Source: Bacteriovoracaceae bacterium UBA7317 (lineage in GTDB: Bacteria; Bdellovibrionota; Bacteriovoracia; Bacteriovoracales; Bacteriovoracaceae). Taken from it: DNA of 7,678 nt. Position numbers and translations under genes: made by a program. The notes beneath the pieces were generated by a model. It was not told the origin of the DNA and made no database searches. It was given only the letters and a program-made list of their open reading frames with translations. Below are positions 1 to 6,325 of the stretch, piece by piece. The first letter of the stretch is position 1. The number at the start of each line of letters is the position of its first letter. The stretch spans positions 1-7,678 of the forward strand of contig DKQD01000052.1 of the NCBI GenBank assembly GCA_002474345.1. The letters run 5' to 3'.

Positions 1-1121
1 TTTCCCTCCGCTTTTGAAACAATTTTGGCCGTCTCAACAATTGATTTTAAAGGGACTTGGGCCTCAATGGACGCCCTCTCAAGAGTAAAATCTTTGTAAA
101 GGATTTTTAGAAACGTTTCAAAGTGGAAAAATTTGAAAGACCAATCCTCACCTTTCTCTTTCTTGGCCTGCTGCCAATTTTGTCTTAAGGCCTTGAGGTC
201 ATCACTATCGGCCATTTGATCACCTTTTTCTACAAAAAATTCTAGAGTCTCTTCCCAATTGACCCACTTTTCTACAAAACCTTTGTTATAGAGATTATTT
301 TGAATAAGGTAATTCGCAATTGCCAGGAGAATAACGGGTTCACTTCCAGGCCAAGTTGAAAGCCAGACATCACTCTTACTGGCCGTATTACTAAGACGAG
401 GGTCCATTGTTATTATTTTTGCCCCCTTCATTTTCCCTTCCATAATTCTTTGAGCATGAGGATTAAAATAGTGACCACTTTCCAAGTGCGCCGAAATAAG
501 AAGAATAACCTTAGCGTTCGCATGATCGGGACTTGGTCTATCAAAACCTGCCCAGAGGTAATAGCCAAGACGGGCATTAGCAGAGCAAACATTTGTATGG
601 CTGTTATGTCCATCAACTCCCCAAGACACTATACACCGGTTGGCATAATGGTCTTCTCCAGGTCGTCCCACATGGTACATAATACCGTCTCTTCTTTTTT
701 GGCGGCTCTCCCTCATCTTAGTGCCAATTTCATCTAAGGCCTGATCCCAAGAAATCCTCTTCCACTTTCCCTCACCCCTCTTACCAACTCTTTTTAGTGG
801 ATAAAGAATACGCTCAGGATCGTATACTTGATTGTGAGTAGCAGGCCCTTTGGCACAATTTCTCCCTCTTGATCCAGGATGAAGAGGGTTTCCCTCGAAT
901 TTCCTTATTTCATAATTTGAAGTGTCTACGTAAGCAAGAAGACCACAAGCACTTTCGCAATTAAAACAAACAGTCGGAATAAGTTTATAATTCTTTTCTA
1001 CCTTTCTTGGCCAGGCCCTAGATTCATACTCTGTCCAGTTATCCCATAACTCCTGAGGTGGATAGCTCGTCATCCGACCATCATCTTGCTTTACATGTAA
1101 CATTTTTATTTTTGAACTCAT
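1..1121 (-). CDS. Molybdopterin oxidoreductase catalytic subunit, partial (C-terminus beyond window edge)
   Basis: This is the N-terminal 373 residues of a DMSO-reductase-superfamily molybdoenzyme; the frame is open to base 1, so the C-terminal half is outside the window. An N-terminal [4Fe-4S] motif is formed by C52, C55, C59 and C89 (C-x2-C-x3-C-x29-C), with K91 in the usual CxKG context that bridges the cluster and the molybdopterin. The bis-MGD core begins with a GRPGEDHYANR segment near residue 152, then HTNVCSANARLGYY (175-188), a RPSPDHANAK segment and an MDPRLSNTAS segment (239-248). There is no twin-arginine signal, so the protein should stay in the cytoplasm, unlike PsrA/PhsA. The start at 1119-1121 is preceded by AAGGGAAGGA (1129-1138 on the minus strand). 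It lies 23 bases after the FeS/NrfD gene and is surely co-transcribed. By layout it resembles SoeA-type or related quinone-linked enzymes; the substrate cannot be told from the sequence. Confidence 0.93.
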   Translation of the reverse strand, partial: MSSKIKMLHVKQDDGRMTSYPPQELWDNWTEYESRAWPRKVEKNYKLIPTVCFNCESACGLLAYVDTSNYEIRKFEGNPLHPGSRGRNCAKGPATHNQVYDPERILYPLKRVGKRGEGKWKRISWDQALDEIGTKMRESRQKRRDGIMYHVGRPGEDHYANRCIVSWGVDGHNSHTNVCSANARLGYYLWAGFDRPSPDHANAKVILLISAHLESGHYFNPHAQRIMEGKMKGAKIITMDPRLSNTASKSDVWLSTWPGSEPVILLAIANYLIQNNLYNKGFVEKWVNWEETLEFFVEKGDQMADSDDLKALRQNWQQAKKEKGEDWSFKFFHFETFLKILYKDFTLERASIEAQVPLKSIVETAKIVSKAEG

Positions 1122-1144
1122 AACCGTGTCCTTCCCTTTAATAA

Positions 1145-2695
1145 TTAGCTATTTGGTATTTTTTGAGGCGCAGTTACAAAAGCGTATTCATAAAAATAAA
1201 GGCCAATAAAAACAAATATGGGCGCTAAAAATTCAAAATAAGGAATATTCGTTAAAACAATCAAGGTAGGGACTATGTGACCAACAAAAATAGCACCGAC
1301 CCAAAACATTTTCTTGAAGGAACCTTGGGTAATATCTTTGGCAGCTCTTGAAGCGATTTCACTAGCATGGCTCATTCCAAACTCACTCCAAATAACAATC
1401 AAGTCCAACAAAATACCTGCTATCATTATATTTTTCATTGAGGGTGCTAACATTTCTCCAGTTGGAATGAAGGGAGTCATTGCTAGAATAAAAGCACTCC
1501 CACACATAAAGCTGTGAACAATGAGATGCAATGGAAAACTTGAAGACTGCCACAAATCTCTTCCTTCAGCTTGTCCAAATAAAAAAGCTGTATAGGCAGA
1601 ACTTGCAGTGGCCAGGAAAAAGCCCAAAAAGTACACAAAAGGTCTAATTGATTCAAGCCAAAAAGGTGGGGCCATGTCTTTAAACCAGTAAAAAAACTCT
1701 AAAACAAACCAAAGACCCGCTAAGTTGGAAAAGGCGATTAGTATGAAGGCACCTTTTGTAAGCCAACTTTTCCATTGAGGTTTAAAAACAATATAAAGGA
1801 AACGAAGAGGGTGTTCCAAATCATAAACAAGTAGGGCCGTTGTAACAACAATAAAGAAGAGGCTACCAAAAGTAAGTGCCAGAACTGTTTCTATATTAAA
1901 TGATAACCACCCTAAACCTAAAAAAAGAGCCAATAACATAAAGATTCCAGTGCCAATACTTTTTGTTACAAAGTATGTTGGAACAGGCCAATGCCAATGT
2001 ATCTTATGTTGAGCATTGTAAGCAACTTGAGTCATATGAGAGGAAGCTACAACATTTTTTTCTTCAATAGGCCCACATGAATCTTGCTCACTCACTCTCT
2101 CTGACCACATATACTGCTCACCAACCGCAGTAGATGTAGGAATTAATGAAACAGCTTGCCCTTCAATATAAAAAAGCTTCGGAGATGTTCCTTGCTCCGG
2201 TTTTCTCACACTTACAGGATGTTTTTTTAATACCTGAGATATTTCTGAATCAGATTCGCTCATATCTCCAGCAATAATTGAATGAGTTGGACATACAGTT
2301 ACACAAGCTGGCTCAAGCCCTATTTCGGTCCTGTGGGCGCAAAAATTACACTTTGAAGCAGAGCTTGTAACAGGGTCTATGTCGATAGCATCATAAGGAC
2401 AGGCTTGAATACACCCTTTACAACCAATACAAACCTCCGGATCAAAGTCTACAATCCCATCCTTTCTTTTATACATTGATTCTGTCGGGCAGATAGCAAC
2501 ACAAGGTGGATTTTCACAATGGTTACACCTTGTAACTTGAAAACCTCTTTTCACCTCTGGGTATTTACCAACTTCAGTGTATTTAACCCAAGTTCGGTTA
2601 ATCCCAAGGGGTACATCATTTTCACTTTTGCAAGCTGTGGAGCAGGCATGACAACCAATACAAGTTCTATTATCAATGACAAAACCATAGCCCAT
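1145..2695 (-). CDS. Fused four-cluster [4Fe-4S] ferredoxin subunit and NrfD-type membrane anchor
   Basis: The 516-residue protein joins two subunits that are usually separate in molybdoenzyme complexes. Residues 1-140 are a DmsB/PsrB-like electron-transfer domain with sixteen cysteines in four groups: C12/15/18/22, C57/60/65/69, C89/92/95/99 and C116/119/131/135, enough for four [4Fe-4S] clusters. A linker (about 141-232) leads to an NrfD/PsrC-like domain with about eight hydrophobic helices between residues 240 and 507. It contains the family-typical segment YDLEHPLRFLYIVFKPQWKS (291-310). The protein would take electrons from, or give them to, the molybdoenzyme encoded next, and exchange them with membrane quinone. 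The ferredoxin part has no Tat signal, so it probably lies on the cytoplasmic side. The start at 2693-2695 has a GGAG Shine-Dalgarno (2701-2704). It is the first gene of the operon. Whether the complex oxidises or reduces its substrate is not shown by the sequence. Confidence 0.93.
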   Translation of the reverse strand: MGYGFVIDNRTCIGCHACSTACKSENDVPLGINRTWVKYTEVGKYPEVKRGFQVTRCNHCENPPCVAICPTESMYKRKDGIVDFDPEVCIGCKGCIQACPYDAIDIDPVTSSASKCNFCAHRTEIGLEPACVTVCPTHSIIAGDMSESDSEISQVLKKHPVSVRKPEQGTSPKLFYIEGQAVSLIPTSTAVGEQYMWSERVSEQDSCGPIEEKNVVASSHMTQVAYNAQHKIHWHWPVPTYFVTKSIGTGIFMLLALFLGLGWLSFNIETVLALTFGSLFFIVVTTALLVYDLEHPLRFLYIVFKPQWKSWLTKGAFILIAFSNLAGLWFVLEFFYWFKDMAPPFWLESIRPFVYFLGFFLATASSAYTAFLFGQAEGRDLWQSSSFPLHLIVHSFMCGSAFILAMTPFIPTGEMLAPSMKNIMIAGILLDLIVIWSEFGMSHASEIASRAAKDITQGSFKKMFWVGAIFVGHIVPTLIVLTNIPYFEFLAPIFVFIGLYFYEYAFVTAPQKIPNS

Positions 2696-2832
2696 ACTTT
2701 CTCCAACTTAAATTATTTTTATCACCTTAATTTAGACATTAAACATAAAGAAAAAGGTAATTAATCGAAAATCCTTCTTTTATTGTAACTTTTAAGAAGC
2801 AATTTCCTTAACGGTTGCTTTATTGAAGTCAT

Positions 2833-2852
2833 AGAGCAATTAATATTGCTCT
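2833..2852. repeat. Perfect 8-bp inverted repeat upstream of the FeS/NrfD operon
   Basis: AGAGCAAT and ATTGCTCT face each other across a TAAT spacer, a perfect 8-bp dyad, about 138 bases upstream of the FeS/NrfD start codon. A second, weaker dyad (AAGCAA at 2797-2802 and TTGCTT at 2815-2820) lies nearby and shares the GCAA core. Such a symmetrical element could be an operator for the operon, or a small hairpin; on the plus strand it is followed by a short T-rich run but no plus-strand gene precedes it. I do not recognise a known regulator's consensus in it. Confidence 0.45.
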
Positions 2853-3122
2853 TTCTAAAGTCTAACTTACAGATGGATTTATTGATGATACTTTTTTTGA
2901 AATTACGACTTAATAATTATAAAACTAGGTTTTAAAAGTCGAAGATTAAAAAAAAATTATTGATAATATAGGTAATCAAACTCAATTAATTGAATCTTTA
3001 GATGGAAAGGCTCTAATTTGAAAACATTGTTAAGTATGAATCACACTTTTAACTAAATTTTACTTATTATTTATTGATTGAAATACAAATTAAAAATATT
3101 TTTGTATAGAAATTTGGTATAA

Positions 3123-3139
3123 ATAAAACTTTGTTTTAT
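3123..3139 (-). terminator. Weak candidate terminator hairpin after the hydrolase gene
   Basis: ATAAAAC and GTTTTAT form a perfect 7-bp stem with a 3-base loop, 22 bases past the hydrolase stop codon. The stem is nearly all A-T and the following bases on the minus strand (TTATACC) are only modestly T-rich, so termination here is a guess from position. Confidence 0.3.
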
Positions 3140-3161
3140 ATAATTTATTAAGGCTTAATAT

Positions 3162-3803
3162 TTATGCCAAAAATTTTTGGAATGCATTCATCACATTTTT
3201 CATTTCATCAATTGTTTGGATAAGGTTGTTACTTATTTCGAGTCCATTATCTCCATTTTTGACGACATGAACTTTAACCAAACTTCGTTCAAAGCCTTTA
3301 ATAACTTTCTCATCAAAAAAGAAATCCTCATCTCCAATGAAAATGGAGGACTTTTCACCCTGTTTGGATATTTTTTCTCTTACAAAACTATCCTTTAAAG
3401 CCGGTGTAAACCAAAAAACCTTTTGAAAAATATCAGTATTGCCGGCGGCTATTATTCTTGTACCAAGACTTTTTGCCAAGACAATTTTTGTTGCAGGAAG
3501 CTTCAGGTCATTTATTTTAGTCATTAGAAAATCAAAGAATTCTTTATAGGCTTCTTCTTCATCTTTTGGGAAGCGCTCTTTTCTTGATCCGTTTTGCCTA
3601 AAGTTATATTCAAAGTTTAAAATATCATAACCCTGATCAAGCAATAATTTGCTAGGATAATAAAGGCAGGGGCCCATGTGAGAGTATTCTGCTCCCGGAA
3701 AAACTAGACAAACACCTTTACAATCTGAGTCAGAGTCATTTCTATAGAGCGACGCCTTAACTTCAAAGGAGGTGTTTGAAAAGTCATATAATTCAATACT
3801 CAT
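3162..3803 (-). CDS. Small alpha/beta-hydrolase-fold protein with altered catalytic triad
   Basis: A 213-residue soluble protein with no signal peptide. It shows the order of an alpha/beta hydrolase: a first core strand and oxyanion loop around VCLVFPGAEYSHMGP (31-45), a nucleophile elbow A-K-S-L-G (110-114, S112), a strand with the likely acid at FIGDED (156-160, D158 or D160), and a final loop VKNGDNGLE (181-189). In related small hydrolases this loop normally reads DHxLE, with the catalytic histidine where this protein has N186 (codon AAT). That suggests a lost or altered activity, or a histidine supplied from elsewhere. The start at 3801-3803 has AAAGGA upstream (3814-3819 on the minus strand). 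It is transcribed divergently from ahpC and stands alone. Substrate unknown; a serine esterase or a non-catalytic binding protein are both possible. Confidence 0.85.
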   Translation of the reverse strand: MSIELYDFSNTSFEVKASLYRNDSDSDCKGVCLVFPGAEYSHMGPCLYYPSKLLLDQGYDILNFEYNFRQNGSRKERFPKDEEEAYKEFFDFLMTKINDLKLPATKIVLAKSLGTRIIAAGNTDIFQKVFWFTPALKDSFVREKISKQGEKSSIFIGDEDFFFDEKVIKGFERSLVKVHVVKNGDNGLEISNNLIQTIDEMKNVMNAFQKFLA

Positions 3804-3998
3804 ACTAAATTATTCCTTTAAAACTAAGTAAATTAAAATTCGATTTGGTTAATATAATAGAATATTTTGAAGCATTTACAAATTAAAAAGAATTAAAATT
3901 ATCTGAATTTTTAAAACCTACAGGAATTAACTTCTCTAACTTTTACCAATGGCTTGGACCTTGACACTAAAATCCACAATACCCTGAAAAACAAAAGT

Positions 3999-4046
3999 AT
4001 AGTTTTTAACTATCGAAATATAGTTTTTTATTATTTTAATAACTAT
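3999..4046 (+). promoter_or_regulatory. OxyR-like operator upstream of ahpC
   Basis: The first half matches the classical OxyR half-operator pattern ATAG-n-t-nnn-a-n-CTAT exactly: ATAG at 3999-4002, seven bases, CTAT at 4010-4013. A second half follows after six rather than seven bases: ATAG at 4020-4023, seven bases, TTAT at 4031-4034, with one mismatch in the last tetramer. A further AACTAT lies at 4041-4046. The site ends about 50 bases before the ahpC start codon, the expected place for an OxyR tetramer activating a peroxide-defence gene. The match was found by eye; ahpC is a classical OxyR target in other bacteria. The alternative is a different LysR-type or Fur-family regulator, but the sequence does not resemble a PerR box. 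Confidence 0.65.
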
Positions 4047-4063
4047 TTCAAATCTGATACGAT
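4035..4063 (+). promoter_or_regulatory. Candidate ahpC promoter with extended -10
   Basis: An extended -10 is read as TG (4055-4056), one base, then TACGAT (4058-4063; four of six matches to TATAAT). The -35 at 4035-4040 (TTTAAT) is poor, with 17 bases between the boxes. A weak -35 that touches the activator site is what one expects of an OxyR-activated promoter, but this assignment is only by inspection. Confidence 0.35.
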
Positions 4064-4096
4064 TTCAGCGTTGTAATACTAATTAAAGGAGATTCT

Positions 4097-4663
4097 ATGA
4101 CATCGCTTATTAATAAAAAAATTGTCGACTTCAACCTTACAGGTCTGTATCAAAATGAATTTAAACCTTTTACTCAGGAAGATTTGAAAGAAAAATGGTC
4201 CATTCTATTCTTTTACCCTGCAGATTTTACTTTTGTCTGCCCTACTGAATTGGGAGATATGGCCGACAAACATGAAGAGTTTAAAAAAATAGGAGCTGAA
4301 ATATACTCCATAAGTACTGACACTCACTTTACTCATAAAGCTTGGCACGACAATTCAGAAACAATAAAAAAAATAAAGTTCCCTATGTTGGCCGATCCGA
4401 CAGGCTTTCTTACGAGAGCATTTGGTGTTCATATTGAAGAAGCAGGCCTCTCTTATAGAGGGACTTTTTTAGTTAACCCAAAAGGGCAAATTAAACTGGC
4501 TGAAGTTAATGATAATAGTATTGGAAGAAATGCTGATGAACTTCTAAGAAAAGTTAAAGCCGCTCAATATGTTTATAACCACCCAGATGAAGTTTGTCCT
4601 GCAAAATGGGAAGAAGGCGAAAAAACATTAAAGCCAGGCCTCGATTTGGTAGGAAAAATTTAA
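4097..4663 (+). CDS. ahpC: Alkyl hydroperoxide reductase subunit C (typical 2-Cys peroxiredoxin)
   Basis: AhpC reduces hydrogen peroxide, organic hydroperoxides and peroxynitrite in the cytoplasm and is recycled by AhpF. At 188 residues it is essentially the length of enteric AhpC. The peroxidatic cysteine is C48 in PADFTFVCPTE (41-51), with T45 and R121 completing the active site. The resolving cysteine is C167 in EVCPAKW (165-171). The segment STDTHFTHKAWH (73-84) and the C-terminal LDLVGKI are almost unchanged from enteric AhpC, which rules out the BCP or Prx6 types. The start at 4097 has a strong AAAGGAG (4085-4091) five bases away. ahpF follows after 53 bases that contain a hairpin. An OxyR-like operator lies upstream, so induction by peroxide is likely. 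Confidence 0.97.
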   Translation: MTSLINKKIVDFNLTGLYQNEFKPFTQEDLKEKWSILFFYPADFTFVCPTELGDMADKHEEFKKIGAEIYSISTDTHFTHKAWHDNSETIKKIKFPMLADPTGFLTRAFGVHIEEAGLSYRGTFLVNPKGQIKLAEVNDNSIGRNADELLRKVKAAQYVYNHPDEVCPAKWEEGEKTLKPGLDLVGKI

Positions 4664-4678
4664 GCTATTTTTTTTAAA

Positions 4679-4706
4679 AAAGGGGAAGTTATCTTCCCCT
4701 TTCTTT
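4679..4706 (+). terminator. Hairpin between ahpC and ahpF, probably a partial terminator
   Basis: GGGGAAG (4682-4688) and CTTCCCC (4693-4699) pair perfectly around a TTAT loop. Flanking A and T runs extend the stem to ten pairs (4679-4702), and TTTCTTT follows. This has the form of a rho-independent terminator. It begins 15 bases after the ahpC stop and ends just before the ahpF ribosome binding site. Since ahpF has no obvious promoter of its own in the 53-base gap, readthrough is expected, giving more ahpC than ahpF transcript, in keeping with the excess of AhpC over AhpF in known systems. It could also protect the 3' end of a processed ahpC message. Confidence 0.75.
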
Positions 4707-4710
4707 GGGG
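4707..4710 (+). promoter_or_regulatory. Unusual GGGG ribosome binding site of ahpF
   Basis: The only purine-rich element before ahpF is GGGG, six bases from the ATG. It can pair with the CCCC at 4696-4699, which is also the 3' arm of the preceding hairpin, so hairpin formation and access to this site may be mutually linked. Confidence 0.5.
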
Positions 4711-4716
4711 TAAAAA

Positions 4717-6273
4717 ATGTTAGAAAAAGCGATTGTTGATCAATTAAAGTCTGTTTTTAGTAAGCTAGAAAAACAAATAGAATTAAGATATGCACACACA
4801 GATCACCCTAAAAATGAAGAGTTGATTGAACTTTTAAACGATGTGAGCGAAACATCTCCCAAAATTCTTGTAAAAAAAGGCAAACTCAAAAAAGAGATCC
4901 CTTTCGTAGAAATAATTTACGAAGGCAAGGAAAACGGTATTCAGTTTTCTGGTATTCCCAGTGGTCATGAGTTTACATCATTAATATTGGCCATACTTAA
5001 TTCTGATAAGAAGGGTAAACTTCCAGACGAAATGATTCTTGAGAGGATACAAAATATAAAAGGTCCGCTTCACGTTAAAACTTATATCTCATTATCATGT
5101 GAAAACTGCCCTGAAGTTGTCCAAGCACTCAACATAATAACCATTTTTAATCCAGCTATTAGTCATGAGATGATTGATGGAAGTTTTCTCCCGAAAGAAA
5201 TTGAGGAATTGGGTATTCAAGGGGTTCCGAGTGTTATAAGTGAAGGCAAACTTCTAAGCTCAGGAAAAACAACTCTGATAAAACTTATAGAGAGATTAGA
5301 AGACAAATTTGGAAAGAATGAAGCTTTAAAGAAAAAAAATACAAGCCTTGGTCACTACGATGTGACCATTATTGGTGGAGGTCCTGCCGGGGCTTCTGCT
5401 TCGATATACAGTGCTCGCAAGGGTCTTAAGACATTAATAATTTCTGAAAACCTTGGGGGACAATTAAAAGATACAAAGGGAATAGAAAACTTTACGTCTA
5501 TTCCCTATACAGAGGGCCCTCAACTTACAGGGCAGTTGATTAATCACATAAATAAGTATGAGATCAAGGTCTTAGAAAACCGCAGGATAGTTGACATAGA
5601 AAATAGCAAAAGTAAAAAGCTGATACTGGACAGCGGCGAGTATGTACATAGTAAATCAATAATTGTCGCAACAGGTGCAAAATGGCGAGAACTCAATGTT
5701 CCTGGAGAAAAAGAATATAAAGGTCAGGGTGTGGCCTATTGCCCTCATTGCGATGGTCCTTATTATAAAAATAAGAAAATAGCTATTGTAGGGGGAGGAA
5801 ACTCGGGTGTTGAAGCTGCATTAGACCTAGCAGAGATTGTCGACCATATTACCTTAATTGAATTCATGCCTGATCTTAAAGCTGATGAAGTTCTTATTGA
5901 AAAGCTTTTATCTCTAAATAACTTAACTATATTAAAAAATGCTCAAGTAACTGAAGTCCTTGGCGATAATAATAAGGTCATTGCCATTCAGTATAAGGAC
6001 CGTGAAACAGAAAGTATAAATCAAGTAGAACTCGATGGTATTTTTGTTCAGATCGGTTTAAGTCCTAATAGCCAATTTATTAGAAGCATTGTTGAAACAA
6101 ATAATTTTGGAGAGATTGTTATTGACGATAAATGCCGGACAAATATTGAGGGCATTTATGCCGCTGGGGATGTTACAAATGTCCCCTATAAACAAATAAT
6201 TATTTCGATGGGAGAGGGTGCGAAAGCTGCTCTAACCGCGTTCACTGATCAAAAAATTACAAATAAACTATAA
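4717..6273 (+). CDS. ahpF: Alkyl hydroperoxide reductase subunit F (NADH-dependent flavoprotein)
   Basis: AhpF is the dedicated reductase of AhpC: NADH reduces FAD, and electrons pass through a C-terminal and then an N-terminal disulfide to AhpC. The 518-residue length is close to the 521 of E. coli AhpF, so it is a full AhpF and not a short thioredoxin reductase. Residues 1-200 are the tandem thioredoxin-like domain with C128-E-N-C131. Then come the FAD-binding GGGPAG (220-225), the catalytic CPHC (342-345) in YCPHCDGP, the NAD-binding GGGNSG (359-364) followed by an acidic IEF (380-382) as in NADH-specific AhpF, and the second FAD motif YAAGD (481-485) followed by VPYKQIIIS. No key residue is missing. 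It lies in the same direction as ahpC, 53 bases downstream, across a hairpin, and is preceded by only a GGGG ribosome binding site. It converges with the metal transporter gene. Confidence 0.97.
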   Translation: MLEKAIVDQLKSVFSKLEKQIELRYAHTDHPKNEELIELLNDVSETSPKILVKKGKLKKEIPFVEIIYEGKENGIQFSGIPSGHEFTSLILAILNSDKKGKLPDEMILERIQNIKGPLHVKTYISLSCENCPEVVQALNIITIFNPAISHEMIDGSFLPKEIEELGIQGVPSVISEGKLLSSGKTTLIKLIERLEDKFGKNEALKKKNTSLGHYDVTIIGGGPAGASASIYSARKGLKTLIISENLGGQLKDTKGIENFTSIPYTEGPQLTGQLINHINKYEIKVLENRRIVDIENSKSKKLILDSGEYVHSKSIIVATGAKWRELNVPGEKEYKGQGVAYCPHCDGPYYKNKKIAIVGGGNSGVEAALDLAEIVDHITLIEFMPDLKADEVLIEKLLSLNNLTILKNAQVTEVLGDNNKVIAIQYKDRETESINQVELDGIFVQIGLSPNSQFIRSIVETNNFGEIVIDDKCRTNIEGIYAAGDVTNVPYKQIIISMGEGAKAALTAFTDQKITNKL

Positions 6274-6281
6274 AAAAACTA

Positions 6282-6316
6282 AAATTCAATGAAAGACATT
6301 TTAAAAACTTGAATTT
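6282..6316. terminator. Candidate bidirectional terminator between ahpF and the transporter gene
   Basis: AAATTCAA (6282-6289) and TTGAATTT (6309-6316) are perfect 8-base arms around a 19-base loop, in the middle of the 52-base gap between two convergent genes. A-rich bases before and T-rich bases after the stem suit both directions, but the stem is AT-rich and the loop long, so it is weak. Confidence 0.4.
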
Positions 6317-6325
6317 AAATTTCCT

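Larger units (their letters stand above)
2696..3161. other. AT-rich intergenic region without a convincing gene
   Basis: These 466 bases separate the molybdoenzyme operon (its 5' side) from the 3' end of the hydrolase gene, both on the minus strand. Every reading frame is broken by frequent stops; the longest plausible internal frames are about 20 codons and lack a ribosome binding site. The stretch should contain the promoter of the FeS/NrfD operon, but I cannot point to a good -35/-10 pair. It holds inverted repeats at 2797-2820, 2833-2852 and 3123-3139, listed or discussed separately. A small RNA cannot be excluded. Confidence 0.6.

Noticed and set aside
428..737. Open frames on both strands inside the molybdoenzyme gene (62 and 95 codons).
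   Set aside because: The frame of the molybdoenzyme is open throughout with its family motifs in order; these are shadows in other frames.
2519..2764. An 81-codon plus-strand frame across the start of the FeS/NrfD gene.
   Set aside because: Most of it is antisense to the cysteine-rich domain; the tail in the spacer has no family resemblance and no ribosome binding site was seen.
2961..2980. TTGAT and ATCAA facing each other, considered as an FNR site.
   Set aside because: They are ten bases apart; an FNR site needs four.
2870..3020. Short protein-like stretches on the plus strand (for example LTDGFIDDTFFEITT and, further on, a 23-codon stretch ending in ESLDGKALI), as if from a decayed gene.
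   Set aside because: They lie in different frames, are about 15-25 codons each, have no ribosome binding site and match no family I recognise; AT-rich noncoding DNA gives such stretches by chance.
3167..3180. A perfect 14-base palindrome of CC, A and T runs and GG.
   Set aside because: It lies within the last codons of the hydrolase gene (Gln-Lys-Phe-Leu) and is explained by coding sequence.
3831..3900. AATTAAAATT occurring twice, 60 bases apart.
   Set aside because: A ten-base A/T word recurring in AT-rich spacer DNA is expected by chance.
3943..4030. A 31-codon minus-strand open stretch ending in DFSVKVQAIGKS.
   Set aside because: It has no ATG or ribosome binding site, and it runs through the OxyR-like operator; it is more likely spacer DNA.
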